Assembly: GCA_028622995.1 (NCBI GenBank)
Contig: JAJQJQ010000025.1
Span: forward strand, 1,860,001-1,924,000
DNA: 64,000 nucleotides
Source: Panagrolaimus kolymaensis
Taxonomy: Eukaryota; Nematoda; Chromadorea; Rhabditida; Panagrolaimidae
Direction: 5' to 3'
Under the pieces are notes generated by a model. The model saw only the letters and a program-made list of their open reading frames with translations. It was not told where the DNA came from and searched no databases. Both the position numbers and the translations under genes were made by a program. Below, piece by piece: positions 35,044 to 45,029 of this stretch. Within the stretch, counting starts at the first letter, position 1, and each line of letters begins with the position of its first letter.

Positions 35044-35499
35044 TGAATTTTTTTTTGCAAAATTAACAAATTGACTATCCTTTGTGAAGAAAAATTTGCT
35101 TATATTTAGTTGGCATTTTTTTTAGTAAACAAACATCCACGTTCCCATGAATTTTTTTTATAACAAAAGCTCCAGTTTGTTCCCGCAAAAAAAAACACAT
35201 GGCACATTAGTTTTTGGAAAAAACAATTTATTCTATGTACAACATTAATCACATCACCGAATTATTTTATTATATAAAATATAGTAAACTTTTTAAATAG
35301 CCTACAGAATGCAAAATAAATTACAAAAAAAAAAACACTAAAAAAAGAAACGAATAGTTTAATTCAGGGAACACATCGATGATGTTTTATAAAATTTTTC
35401 CACTTACAATAACTACGGAATCAATTTGCATAATAAAAAGAAAGATTTTAATTAATGAATAATTTTTTGCCATTTTCTGCTTCTTGTGACTTAATTTGA
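35044..35499. other. Spacer upstream of locus F
   Basis: A+T-rich; no gene. Holds the promoter of locus F. Confidence 0.3.
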
Positions 35500-36054
35500 T
35501 CACACTCCAAAATGTTGAATGCGTGACGACTTTATTGATGCTATTCTAATTTCCTTTTTGCATGTGTAAAAATTGATGTATTCTTTTCGAAAAGTTTGAC
35601 TAGAAATATGAAAAAAAGATTATTAATATTCTTTTTAGACGGTTTACCCCGTAATTTTGTAAAACAAATACTAAAAAAAATATTTATTTTTTAAAACTTA
35701 CCTCATTAATAACAAGGAAAAACTTCCAGTCCATTGATAAACATCAATAACAAATGGCAAAGTAGCAACGGTAATTGCACTAATATTTTTATTGTCTTCA
35801 AAGATGGGTCGAGCAAAAGTATAGGCAAGTCGAAAAACTTGCATAATAAAAATGAGACAAGTAATGACTGAAATGTTTTTAATATATACATATATTCTTC
35901 GGAAAATGCAAATATGAAACTTACAAAATAAGCTCTTTTCGCTATTTCCTGTTGAATGCACGCTAGATTTAAATTTAATAAATGTTAAAAGATTTAGCAA
36001 TAACGCAAGCCCAGTAGCTATTATATAAACTACGGTTCCTAATAAGTATGAAAA

Positions 36055-36380
36055 ACACCCTAAATTAATAAAATTAAAAAAATCGAAAATTTCAAAAACT
36101 TTATTTTTGGCTTTAACTCATCATTTCTAGACCTAATTTGGGTCGTAGAACACGAATTTGATGTTATCCTTTATGTTTGAGCTGTTTAAAAAAAAGTTTT
36201 GTGGATAGTGAAAATTTGCATATTTCAAAAATTCATAACTCACTTTCTAGTATGTTTTATGGGTCAACCGTTGTGAAAATCGGTTTCTACGACCCAAATT
36301 AGGTCTAGAAATGATGAGTTAAAGCCAAAAATAAAGTTTTTGAAATTTTAGATTTTTTTAATTTTATTAATTTAGGGTGT
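36055..36380. mobile_element. MITE-like element with about 95-bp terminal inverted repeats
   Basis: Left arm begins ACACCCTAAATTAATAAAAT at 36055; the right arm ends with its reverse complement at 36380. The arms agree over about 95 bp with one or two mismatches and include TTTCTAGACCTAATTTGGGT. The middle of about 135 bp is unique. No target duplication seen at the edges, which fits loss of flanking receptor sequence. No coding capacity. Confidence 0.8.
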
Positions 36381-37085
36381 ATTGGGTATTGTGTTGGTAT
36401 GGTGCCTTAAGTAAGGCATAAAATGTTTTTATTCTTACCAATAATTTTTTTTATGCTTATTTTAATTTTTCTACAAAACATTTCCTTGAAAACTAATGTT
36501 TTTCATTAAGTTTTCAATAAACCTTCTTTTATATCGTGTGCTTTTTTCCGTATTCAAGTAGTCAAAAGTATTTTTTCCCCCCAGTAGGAATTTTTTTTTA
36601 TTCGATACGTTTTTTCAGTATGTTATTAGGATTAATCGTAGTGGATTACATTTTTGGCGACCTTGAAAAAAATGGAGGTTCTCCTTTGGGATATATTAAA
36701 ACTTACAAATTGTAAACTTTGAGGACCTGGAACTCAAGAATGAGTAAGAGTAAAATTCTGAAACTTGTCGAAAACGTTAATCTACGCTATAAATAACCCC
36801 TAGAGCAACCCACAAAAAATTAATAATAGAATTTTGGATTTTCGTGGTGAGACATTCTGTAACTCAATTTCCACCTATATGTTCTATAAATCTGAGTTCA
36901 GATTCGTGTTCTACGTAATTTTTAACCCTAGGATCCGAGTTTTCAGCCTCGGTTAACCATAGATGAGTTTTTTCATGTCCACCAGGTTTCGATTTGTCTC
37001 GAATTTAAAAAAAAATCGATTATAACGAAATAACCTAAAAAATGAGTCTTTTAAAATAAATGTTTTTAAAGACAAAAATTCTCTA
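36381..37085. other. Unidentified insertion right of the MITE in locus G
   Basis: About 700 bp that replace intron 1 and the front of exon 2. Its composition is less A+T-rich than the array spacers, with strings such as CTATAAATAACCCCTAGAGC. No reading frame of note and no terminal repeats found; perhaps a piece of a larger non-autonomous element. Confidence 0.4.
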
Positions 37086-37265
37086 TATAAGTTTTTTAGT
37101 TTAGAAACTTACGGTGAGGAAATTTGCGATATCTGCAATAAACATAATTCTGAAAATATCATAAAAAGGTCCTTTGAAAGATGTTTTACGTTTGACAAAT
37201 AACAGTACCAAAACCGATGCATGGAATAAGTAAATTATTGTTTCAATTGACAAAGAAATAATATT

Positions 37266-37690
37266 TCAGAAATAATTGCATCAAATTTGTTTTTCTTGAA
37301 AATCATGACGAAACAATTTTCTTACGAAAAGATTTTTATTCTAACTACGAATTCAATCCATTTCCATTAAATATTATAGTTGGCAAGTTAATTGCTTACG
37401 AAATTTTTATAGTCAATAGAACGAAAAGAATGTTAATTACATTATTATTTGGTCGGTTTGTTCTTTAATTTAAATTACTCTTAATAACTTTTCTCATATT
37501 TTTTTTTCTACTTTTTTGAACTCGGTAATAAAGAAAAAATTTTAATAGGCTTTTATTTGTCCACAATGATTTCTGTATTTATTTGCAGGACTTCTTTATT
37601 TTTTTAACGTTGTTCATTTAATATCAAAAAAATTATAAAAAATAATCACTTCAAAAAAGTTTTCAAAGCAAAGATTAAAATGTATTAAAG
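37266..37690. other. Spacer upstream of locus G
   Basis: A+T-rich; nothing recognised. Confidence 0.3.
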
Positions 37691-38770
37691 TTATAAAATA
37701 ATTGGATGAGAGTTAGTTACTTTTACATTTTGAGGAGTTTTGAATGTGTAAAAATAAATGAATTCTTTACGAGTCGTTGCGCTAAAAATAAAAAGCTTTA
37801 AGAAAATGTGCAGCATAAAATTTGATATACCTTAGCAATAATAAAGAGATGCTTCCAGTCCATGCAAAAATATCTGACACAAATGGCAAAGCTGCCATTA
37901 ATATTGCTGTAACTTCTTCGTTTGAAGCAAATAAGGGACGTCCCAAAGTGTAAAAAAGCCGAAAAACTTGTGCAATAAAAATTAACCACGTTACAACTAA
38001 AAAGATGCGTTTTTTAGAAGAATCAAAAATGACACATGCACTTACAAAATAAATTTCTTTCCTTTACATTTTGAATATTTCCTGAACGATTCAAAAAATA
38101 AAATTTTCTAAAAGATAAAATATTGAAAATAGCAGCCAAAGCTGTCATTAAAACGTAAATAACTGTCGTCAAAATAAACACAAAATCACTTATATTTGCA
38201 TCAGTTAAGTATGTTACAACAATGTTATCAGGTGACAAAATAAAATTTATAGGTACATGAAGACGATAACAGACACCAAAAAATGGCAAAATTATTAAAC
38301 CCCATGTATACCAATTTCGTCGCCAAATATTTTCATGTTTTAAAGGAAAACAAAATATTGTAAATCGATTAAAAGCCATAAGTAAATGTCCAAAATATTG
38401 CATCAAGGATGTATAAGAAGCGATACTAATATTTATTGAAGAGATGTAACTATTATTTTTATAAAATTCCAAAAATAATAATGGAGCTCGATTTCCTAAT
38501 ATGAGCTAAAAAAAATTCACTATAGTTTTGTTACTTTTTTATTTGTTTGATGGTTTTTTGCTTTTTTTATTGCGGATTTAAAAGTCCAAATTTGAAACTT
38601 ACAGAAACAAAAGTAATCAAATCAGCAACCAATACAATACGAAAAATATCATAAAATGGACTTTTGAAAGATGTTTTTCTTTTGCAAAATAGCAACAATA
38701 AAACTGATGCATGAAAAATATAAATTACAGTTTCAACGCATAAAGTTACAATAAAAATTGTTGAAGCCAT
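37691..38770 (-). CDS. Srg-superfamily-like serpentine receptor, locus H
   Basis: Intact: exon 1 from 38770 (MASTIFIVTLCVETV, FHASVLLLLFCKRKTSF), exon 2 from about 38505 (AFNRFTIFCFPLKH, IWRRNWYTW, LHVPINFIL), exon 3 (VVTWLIFIAQVFRLFYTLGR, DIFAWTGSISLLLLR), exon 4 (ATTRKEFIYFYTF), stop at 37691. FWFP is FCFP here and in J, its near-duplicate; both have LHVP for LHEP. The short C-terminal tail ends NSHPIIL. Confidence 0.82.
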
Positions 38771-39112
38771 AAATATAAATTTTAAAAAAATTTCAAGTTT
38801 AAATATTTATATTTCTTTGTTTGGATAAGCAACACACAAACTTATACTAATGTTTCTTTTTGATATATTTATATTTCTTTTTATTTTTCGCTTGATTAAC
38901 AGTACGTATTTTAGTGTCTTTCCAAAATTTTAATTAACATTATTCTCAGAAAATTGCAATTTTTATATTTTATTTTTATAAAAAATTATGCACGCTCGTG
39001 ATTTAAATTAAAAAATTAATTCTTATTAAAAAAAATTTATAATTAAAAAGCTTGAGAGTTGAACAAAGCTGGCGAAAAAATTTGGTACACAGGCATTATG
39101 TATACACTTTCC
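38771..39112. repeat. Duplicated flank shared with 41.45-41.76 kb
   Basis: The 5' flank of locus H matches the 5' flank of locus J, e.g. TTATGCACGCTCGTGATTTA in both and the AAGCAxCACACAAACTTAT string. It is part of the block duplication that made the pairs H/I and J/K. Confidence 0.7.
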
Positions 39113-39445
39113 CTAAAATTTAGCAGCAAGATGTTGAATGCGAGATGACAGAATTGAATGTATTTTCATCTCTATTTTGCATAAATAAAAATTTAAATAT
39201 TCTTTTCGAATCGTTTGACTGAAATCAAGCAATTAGTATAACTATAAAAATAACTTTTTCTGATTAAATTTCAATTGAATTTTTTTGGAAAGTTTGTGTA
39301 ATTATGTAACGGAAAAACATAGACCATTTACGTACCTTAACAAGAGCAATGAAATACTTCTAGTCCATTGACAAATATCAATAACAAATGGTAAACTAGC
39401 AACGATAAATGCAGCTATATTTCGATTTGATGCAAAAATTGAACA
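39113..39445 (-). pseudogene. 3' fragment of a Srg-superfamily-like receptor, locus I
   Basis: Only the second half of exon 3 (IFASNRNIAAFIVASLPF..DICQWTRS) and exon 4 (QTIRKEYLNFYLCKIE, tail ending QHLAAKF) remain, most like locus K. The break lies in exon 3 at about 39445, where lectin-like sequence on the other strand begins. Cys in DICQW and Arg in WTRS are unusual for the family and fit relaxed constraint. Confidence 0.75.
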
Positions 39446-39469
39446 TACAATGTCGGCCCTTGAACTGAA

Positions 39470-40219
39470 GTCATTTTTTCCAGTTTCATTCAGTGTAAAA
39501 AATTTAAAATTTTTGTCTAAAAGTTTATTCCAAAGATGCTTATACTGGTCTCACTCCAATAGAAATAAACTGGACTATGGCTGAGTATTTTTGTAAAATG
39601 GAAAACGCACATTTGGTTTCACTAAATTCTATCGAAGAAACAAGTTTTGTTTCAGGCAAGTATAACATGTAGACTGTTGAAATATATTTAATTAAATCAT
39701 AGAAATAACTTGTAGCTTTTTACTACGCTGTTGAAAAAAAAGTATTCGACACTGTTAAGTCTGAGATATGGGATCTCAGACAAGCATTAAATATTTGAGA
39801 CACCAGTGCAAGAATTGATGAATGGACTTTTATTACGGGACCAAAGATCAACCGTCAATCAACAACAAATACAAAGTTACAATTACAACATACAATAAAA
39901 GACATTTACAGTATGGCTGAGACAAAAGTGTTGTTCAGGCAACCAGAGAATGGCACCTTATTCTCAGTAGTGAGGAATGTGTGTGTGAGATACACAACAG
40001 ACACGTCTTTCTTCGAATGACAATCAAAAAACATGGCACTGGTCTGATGGAAGTTCAGTAAATTATATCCCTCGAAAGAATACCGGACTTAAATGGTTAA
40101 ATATTTCGAGCTGTGGGTTTATTTACATTGGCCATATTTTTGATTATGGATATGAAAACAAAGCATGTGTTTTATGCAAAGTACCTGCACGAACATCTAA
40201 ACTTTTGAAAAATAATTGA
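39470..40219 (+). pseudogene. C-type lectin domain fragment, interrupted by a solo LTR
   Basis: A plus-strand exon piece (about 39505-39656) encodes INWTMAEYFCKMENAHLVSL, the 'W..A..~C....a~Lvsi.s..E' part of a C-type lectin domain. After the solo LTR the domain continues at about 40020-40219 with KTWHWSDGSSVNY and the closing cysteines (SSCGFIYIG, KACVLCKVP), stop at 40219. C-type lectins bind glycans and are a large family in nematode secretions and immunity. Without the LTR a GT-AG or in-frame link is plausible. No signal peptide or first exon was found, and its left edge abuts a truncated receptor, so it is probably a transposed fragment rather than a working gene. Confidence 0.65.
39753..39999. 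mobile_element. Solo LTR inside the lectin fragment, 5-bp target duplication
   Basis: 247 bp from TGTTAAGTCTGAG to ATACACAACA, with GACAC on both sides (39748-39752, 40000-40004). Contains a palindrome GTCTGAGAT..ATCTCAGAC near its left end. Like the LTR at 31.0 kb it ends in CACAACA, so its reverse complement begins TGTTGTG; the two may come from related elements lying in minus orientation. Confidence 0.8.
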
Positions 40220-40365
40220 TTAAAATTTAAAAATAACGTAAACTTAACATTATAAGTTTTATATTGAATTTAAATTTTATAAATAATCAATTACATACAT
40301 ATTATGCTATTTTTTTAAAACAAAATAAAACTTTATATATGATTTTGTTAATCATGTGCAGCAAA

Positions 40366-41441
40366 TTTAAAAAATAAAAGGATGAGAATTTGTCAATTGC
40401 GGTTTAGGTTGACTTCTACATACATAAAAAGAAATATAATCTTTACGAGTCGTTGGGCTGAAAAAAAAAATGAAAAAAGTGTAAAAGATTGTTTATTATA
40501 TTCTATCTAAACCTTAGTAGAAGCAATGATATGCTTCCAGTCCACGCAAAAATATCTGACACAAATGGTAAGGCAGCAACAATTATTGCTGTTATGGCGG
40601 GGTTTGAAGCAAATAAAGGACGTCCCAAAGTGTAAGAAAGCCGAAAAACTTGTGCAATAAATATAAGCCACGTTACAACTAAAAAGATGCGTTTTTTAGA
40701 AGAAGCAGAAATGACACAGGCACTTACAAAATAAATTTTTCTCCTTAACGTTTTGAATACTTCCTGACCGCTTCAAATAATAAAAATTTTTAAAAGATAA
40801 AAAATTCAGAATTGCAGCCAAAGTTGTCGTTAAAACATAAACGGCTGTCGTCAAAATAGACATAAAAGCACTTATATTTGCATCAGTTAAACTTGTTACA
40901 ACTATATTATCAGGTGACAAAATAATATTTAGAGGAACGTGAAGACGATAACATACACCAAAAAATGGTAACACAATCAAAGCATAGGTGTACCAATTTT
41001 TGCGCCAAATATTTTCATGTTTCGTTGGAAAGCAAAATATTGTATATCTATTGAAAGCCATAAATAAATGTCCAAAATATTGCATGAAGGATGTATAAGA
41101 AGCAATACTTAAATTTATTGCAGAGATGTAACTATTATTTTTATAAAATTCAAAGAATAATAACGCGGCTCGAGTTCCTAATACTAGCTAAAAAAAATTA
41201 GTTTAGAAGGGTTAACTTTTTCTTTTGTTTCATGAATTTTTTTTGAATTGAAATAAAAAATTTTGAAACTTACTGAAACAAAAGTAATTAAATCTGCAAT
41301 CAAAACGATGCGAAAAATATCATAAAATGGACTTTTGAAAGTTGTTTTTCTTTTGCAAAATAGCAACAATAAAACCGACGCATGAAAAATGTAAATTATT
41401 GTTTCAACACATAAAGTAACGATAAATAAAATTGAAGCCAT
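40366..41441 (-). CDS. Srg-superfamily-like serpentine receptor, locus J
   Basis: Intact near-duplicate of H: exon 1 from 41441 (MASILFIVTLCVETI), exon 2 from about 41188 (AFNRYTIFCFPTKH, IWRKNWYTY, LHVPLNIIL), exon 3 (VVTWLIFIAQVFRLSYTLGR), exon 4 (PTTRKDYISFYVC), stop at 40366. Intron 3 uses a GTTTAG donor, less common than the GTAAG of its sisters but still GT. NRF is NRY. Confidence 0.8.
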
Positions 41442-41993
41442 AAATTTAAATTTAAAAATACAATACTTTTTTTAAGTTAAAAATATTTATATTTATATTT
41501 TTTTAGATAAGCAGCACACAAACTTATGCCAATGATTCTTTTTGTTATATGTATAGTTTTTTTTGTTTTCTGCTTCATTGACTGTATCTATTTTAGTGTC
41601 TTTGCATAATTTTAATCAACACTTTCCTCAGAAAATTGCAATTTATATATTTTATTTTTTTTAAAAATTATGCACGCTCGTGATTTAAATTAAAAAAACA
41701 ATTAATTCTTATTAAATTTTTTATAATTAAAAAGCATGCGTCTTGAACAAAGATGGCGAAAGAATTTTGTACGACAACAATTTTTAGATCTATGATAAAT
41801 TTGTTATAATAAATGTTATTTCTATTAAACCATATATTCTTTATCAAACGACGAAGTAACAGTCTATTGTTTTCTTGTGGCATTTACACCCATTATTTAT
41901 TGTTTTTGTCCCAAAACAAATTTTCTTCCCTCTATTGTTTTGAATAAAAAGCTCATAGGTTTTGGTTTGATCCAATATTTACATATTTCTTCC
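41442..41993. repeat. Duplicated flank of locus J
   Basis: The part nearest J matches 38.8-39.1 kb. About 200 bp at 41770-41980 have no counterpart there, so this copy has an insertion or the other a deletion. Confidence 0.6.
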
Positions 41994-43280
41994 CTAAAAT
42001 TTTGCAGCAAGATGTTGAATTCGAGATGAAAGAATTGACGGTACTTTCACTTCTTTTTTGAATAAATAAAAATTTAAATATTCTTTTCGAGTAATTTGAC
42101 TGAAATTACAACAATTATAATAATTAATAACAATACCTTTTTTTCTGTTTAAATTCAATTAAAAAATCTTTGGAAAGTTTGTGTAATTATATAACAGGAA
42201 AAACAAAGACCATAAAACTTTTTTAGTACCTTAACAATAACAATGAAATGCTTCCCGTCCATTGATAAATATCAATCACAAATGGCAAAGTCGCAACAAT
42301 AAACGCCGTAATTTTTTCATTGTCTGCAAAAATCGGTCGAACCATAGTGTAGCAAAGTCGAAAAACTTGTACAATAAAAATTAAACATGTGATAACTATT
42401 GTAAAATGTCGGCAGTTTAAGTAAATTAGAAAAAAGCAGAATAAACTTACAAAATAAACTTTTTTCACTGCTGTTAGTAGAGTGTGCAGAAGCTTTAAAT
42501 TTAATAAATGAAAAAATATTTAGTATTACCGCTATTCCAGTCAATATAATATAAATAACTGTAGCCGACTGATACGAAAATGCATTTATAATTTCGTTTG
42601 TATAAATTGCGGAAACATAATTATCATTCCCAAATATATAGGCTCCAGGTTCATGAAGTCGATAACAAATATGTAAAATTGGAAAAAATATTAATGCATA
42701 AATATACCAATTTCGCCTCCAGATGTTTTCGTGTTTTAAGGGAAACCAAAATATTGTAAATCGATTGAAAGCCATCAACAAATTTCCAAGGTATTGCATG
42801 ACACCCAAATAAGATGCAAGGTTTAAATTAATTGACGCCAAATATGTTAGTCTTTTGAAAAATTCAACAAATAAAAGAGACAATTTAAGTCCGAAAGCGA
42901 CCTAAAGAATTTGCTTTATAAAATGTTTAAAATAATCAGAATTATTTATGATAGGGTTGGTGTAGCCCAGAATTTCAGATCAAGCTCAGCTCGGGCTTTC
43001 TTTATATGGGGCTATGGATTTACAGAAGAAAAAAATAAGAAAACGATCCCATTGATTTTTTCAATTGAGCCAACACTAGTTTAAGACGGCTTTTTTTTTT
43101 TTTACTTACAGCTAGAAAATTAGCAATATCCGCGATAAACATAATTCTGAATATATTATAAAATGGGCCCTTGAAAGATGTTTTTCTCTTAGCAAATAGT
43201 AATACCATCATTGAAGCATGAAAAATATACAAAATTATCTCGATTACTATAGAAACAATAATAAACTCTACTGATGGCAT
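41994..43280 (-). CDS. Srg-superfamily-like serpentine receptor, locus K
   Basis: Intact: exon 1 from 43280 (MPSVEFIIVSIV, YIFHASMMVLL), exon 2 from about 42901 (AFNRFTIFWFPLKH, IWRRNWYIY, LHEPGAYIFG), exon 3 (VITCLIFIVQVFRLCYTM, DIYQWTGSISLLLLR), exon 4 (QITRKEYLNFYLFKKE), stop at 41994. Its last exon and tail (QHLAAKF) match fragment I, its body matches F. Intron 1 is about 200 bp. Confidence 0.82.
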
Positions 43281-43737
43281 TAAATTTTTTTTTATAATTT
43301 TGACGAAATGAATAATTTTCATAAGCAAATTTTTTTTCTAATTTAAAAATATGAAATATCATAGTTTTTATGGGACTAAATGTCCATATTCTCATGAAAA
43401 AGTTTTGTAGCTCCAGTTTCCATATTGCAAATACGCATGGCACATAATTAAAAAAAATTATTCAAAGTACAAACCCTCTTAGTTTATAGTTAAAACTTAT
43501 TATATTTTATTAAATTATCGATTAAATTTTTTCATGCTAAACGAATACATAAAATGTTATAGAAATTATTTGGTAATATTTTTAAAAAGAGTATTTCTTT
43601 TGGCATTTTTTTATTATTTGAATGTTGATAACTTAGAATCCTCTTTTAAAAATAGCTCTAACTTTTTGTATAAAAAATTTTGCAATATTAATATGCAATT
43701 TAAGGTCACAATTAAAATGTTGAACAATTTTTTAGTC
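43281..43737. other. Spacer upstream of locus K
   Basis: A+T-rich; short unconvincing frames on both strands only. Confidence 0.3.
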
Positions 43738-44830
43738 ATCTAATCCAAAAACATCAGGTTCTATTTGAAATTTTTCTGCATAGCCTTTCAGAGTATTTTT
43801 TGAATTTCCGGGGTCATTGTGGTGGATTTATTACGTCATTGGACTCGCTCCAACATTTTTGTAGCTTTCACGACTCAAAGGTGTATTGGCTTGAGTATGT
43901 AAAGGTGCATAGCTTTATTTACTTTTCTTTTGATTTTTAAGTTAAGCATTATAAAAGATTTAAGATGCACTATTTGTGTGTGTTAATGGTGCAGCGTGTG
44001 GTTCATCAAAGCAACAACATCTGCTAAGAATTCGTTTCGATAAAGATTTTTGTAAGAAAGAAATTACAATTTTTCGATAGCTTTGAACAGAAAATATTGT
44101 TACTAATGGATTGGCTACTGGTATCCTATAAATAAATTTTATGTTACAATGTATAATTTGGATTATTATAGCTGCTTACCAACAACACATGAAATTGACA
44201 ATTATTCCTAACCCTGGCATATTTATTAATGCTATAGTTGAAGTAATTGCAAATCCAATTGGGATTAGTTCAAAGATTAATGGAACGGTAGCCTAAAAAT
44301 AGAAATAAATTAAGGCGTCATTAGAAGAAAAAAATCTAAGTTTGTAAAAAGTTAGCGTTGTTTTTGGCACTTGCCACGAATTTTTTTTCGTTAAGAGACT
44401 TGGGTTCCGTTCTATACCTGTAAAATTAATGTTTTTGTCATTTGATTATGCATTAGTCTTGTTTGAGCAGAAAAATAATTTTCCTGATTCTTTAATTTTT
44501 TTCATACTTTCCACGAAGTAAATATAGTAATTCCATATGAAACCGAAACCAAAAAATATCCATATGCAAAAGTAATTCGAAGAGGCCATCGTTGGATTTC
44601 AGCTACCATAAAAAATGGAATTCCACGAAAGTAATAAATATCTTTTTTCAGGATTTCTATAACATGGGGCTCATAATTATTTAAAAAACTTATTCAATTT
44701 GCATATCTAGCCAACGCAAGAGAAGCCATTACTTTTTTTAATTCATAAATAATCTACGCAAATTCTTTATTAGTTTTGATTTTTATTTTACGAACTAAAG
44801 GCCACTGAATCGAAGCATCACGATAAAAAA
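43738..44830 (-). pseudogene. Broken copy of the sulfotransferase-like gene (two separated pieces)
   Basis: The last exon of the gene at 45.0 kb is repeated at about 43738-43920 (shared: QANTP, SYKNVG, and the near-identical end before the stop), but with in-frame stops and a short insertion. A second piece at about 44745-44830 matches the 45395-45485 part of the preceding exon. The stretch between the two is occupied by an unrelated receptor fragment. No intact frame. Confidence 0.65.
43960..44700 (-). pseudogene. 5'-truncated serpentine receptor of another family (STR/SRD-like)
   Basis: Segments in order from 44700 leftwards: FRGIPFFMVAEIQRWP and FAYGYFLVSVSYGITIFTSW, then AQTRLMHNQMTKTLILQ, an exon ATVPLIFELIPIGFAI to NFMCCW, and a last exon PVANPLVTIFSVQSYRK with a tail ending in THTNSAS (stop 43960). 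The 'Q.iP....iP' and 'P..NP..t...v..YR' layout is that of STR/SRD/SRH-type TM5-TM7. Between the first two segments only 24 nt with a stop separate the frames, too short for an intron. TM1-TM3 are missing. Confidence 0.6.
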
Positions 44831-45029
44831 AAATAAAACATTATTCTTTCAAGTAATAGAATCGATGAAAGCTAATTGCTTAATATTTGTTAAAAATCAT
44901 CACTGGATGTGATGAAGTTGAATGAACATGGCTAGAAGTAAAATATTGTCGGAGAATCCGTTTTAACATTTTTTAATTTGTAAAATTTTATTATAAATTA
45001 TATCGATTTTTTTTTAACCAAAAGAAGAA

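Larger units (their letters stand above)
35500..37265 (-). pseudogene. Srg-superfamily-like receptor, locus G, wrecked by insertions
   Basis: Exon 1 lacks its 5' end: it opens near 37265 without Met, then SIETIIYLFHASVLVLL to a GTAAG donor at 37112. Between 37085 and 36055 lies foreign DNA. Receptor sequence resumes at 36054 in the second half of exon 2 (about TM5: TVVYIIATGLA), with the remaining exons normal (VITCLIFIMQVFRLAYTF, DVYQWTGSFSLLL; QTFRKEYINFYTC) and a stop at 35500. Roughly 115 codons of exon 2, including the NRFTIFWFP signature, are gone. Cannot make a receptor. Confidence 0.8.
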
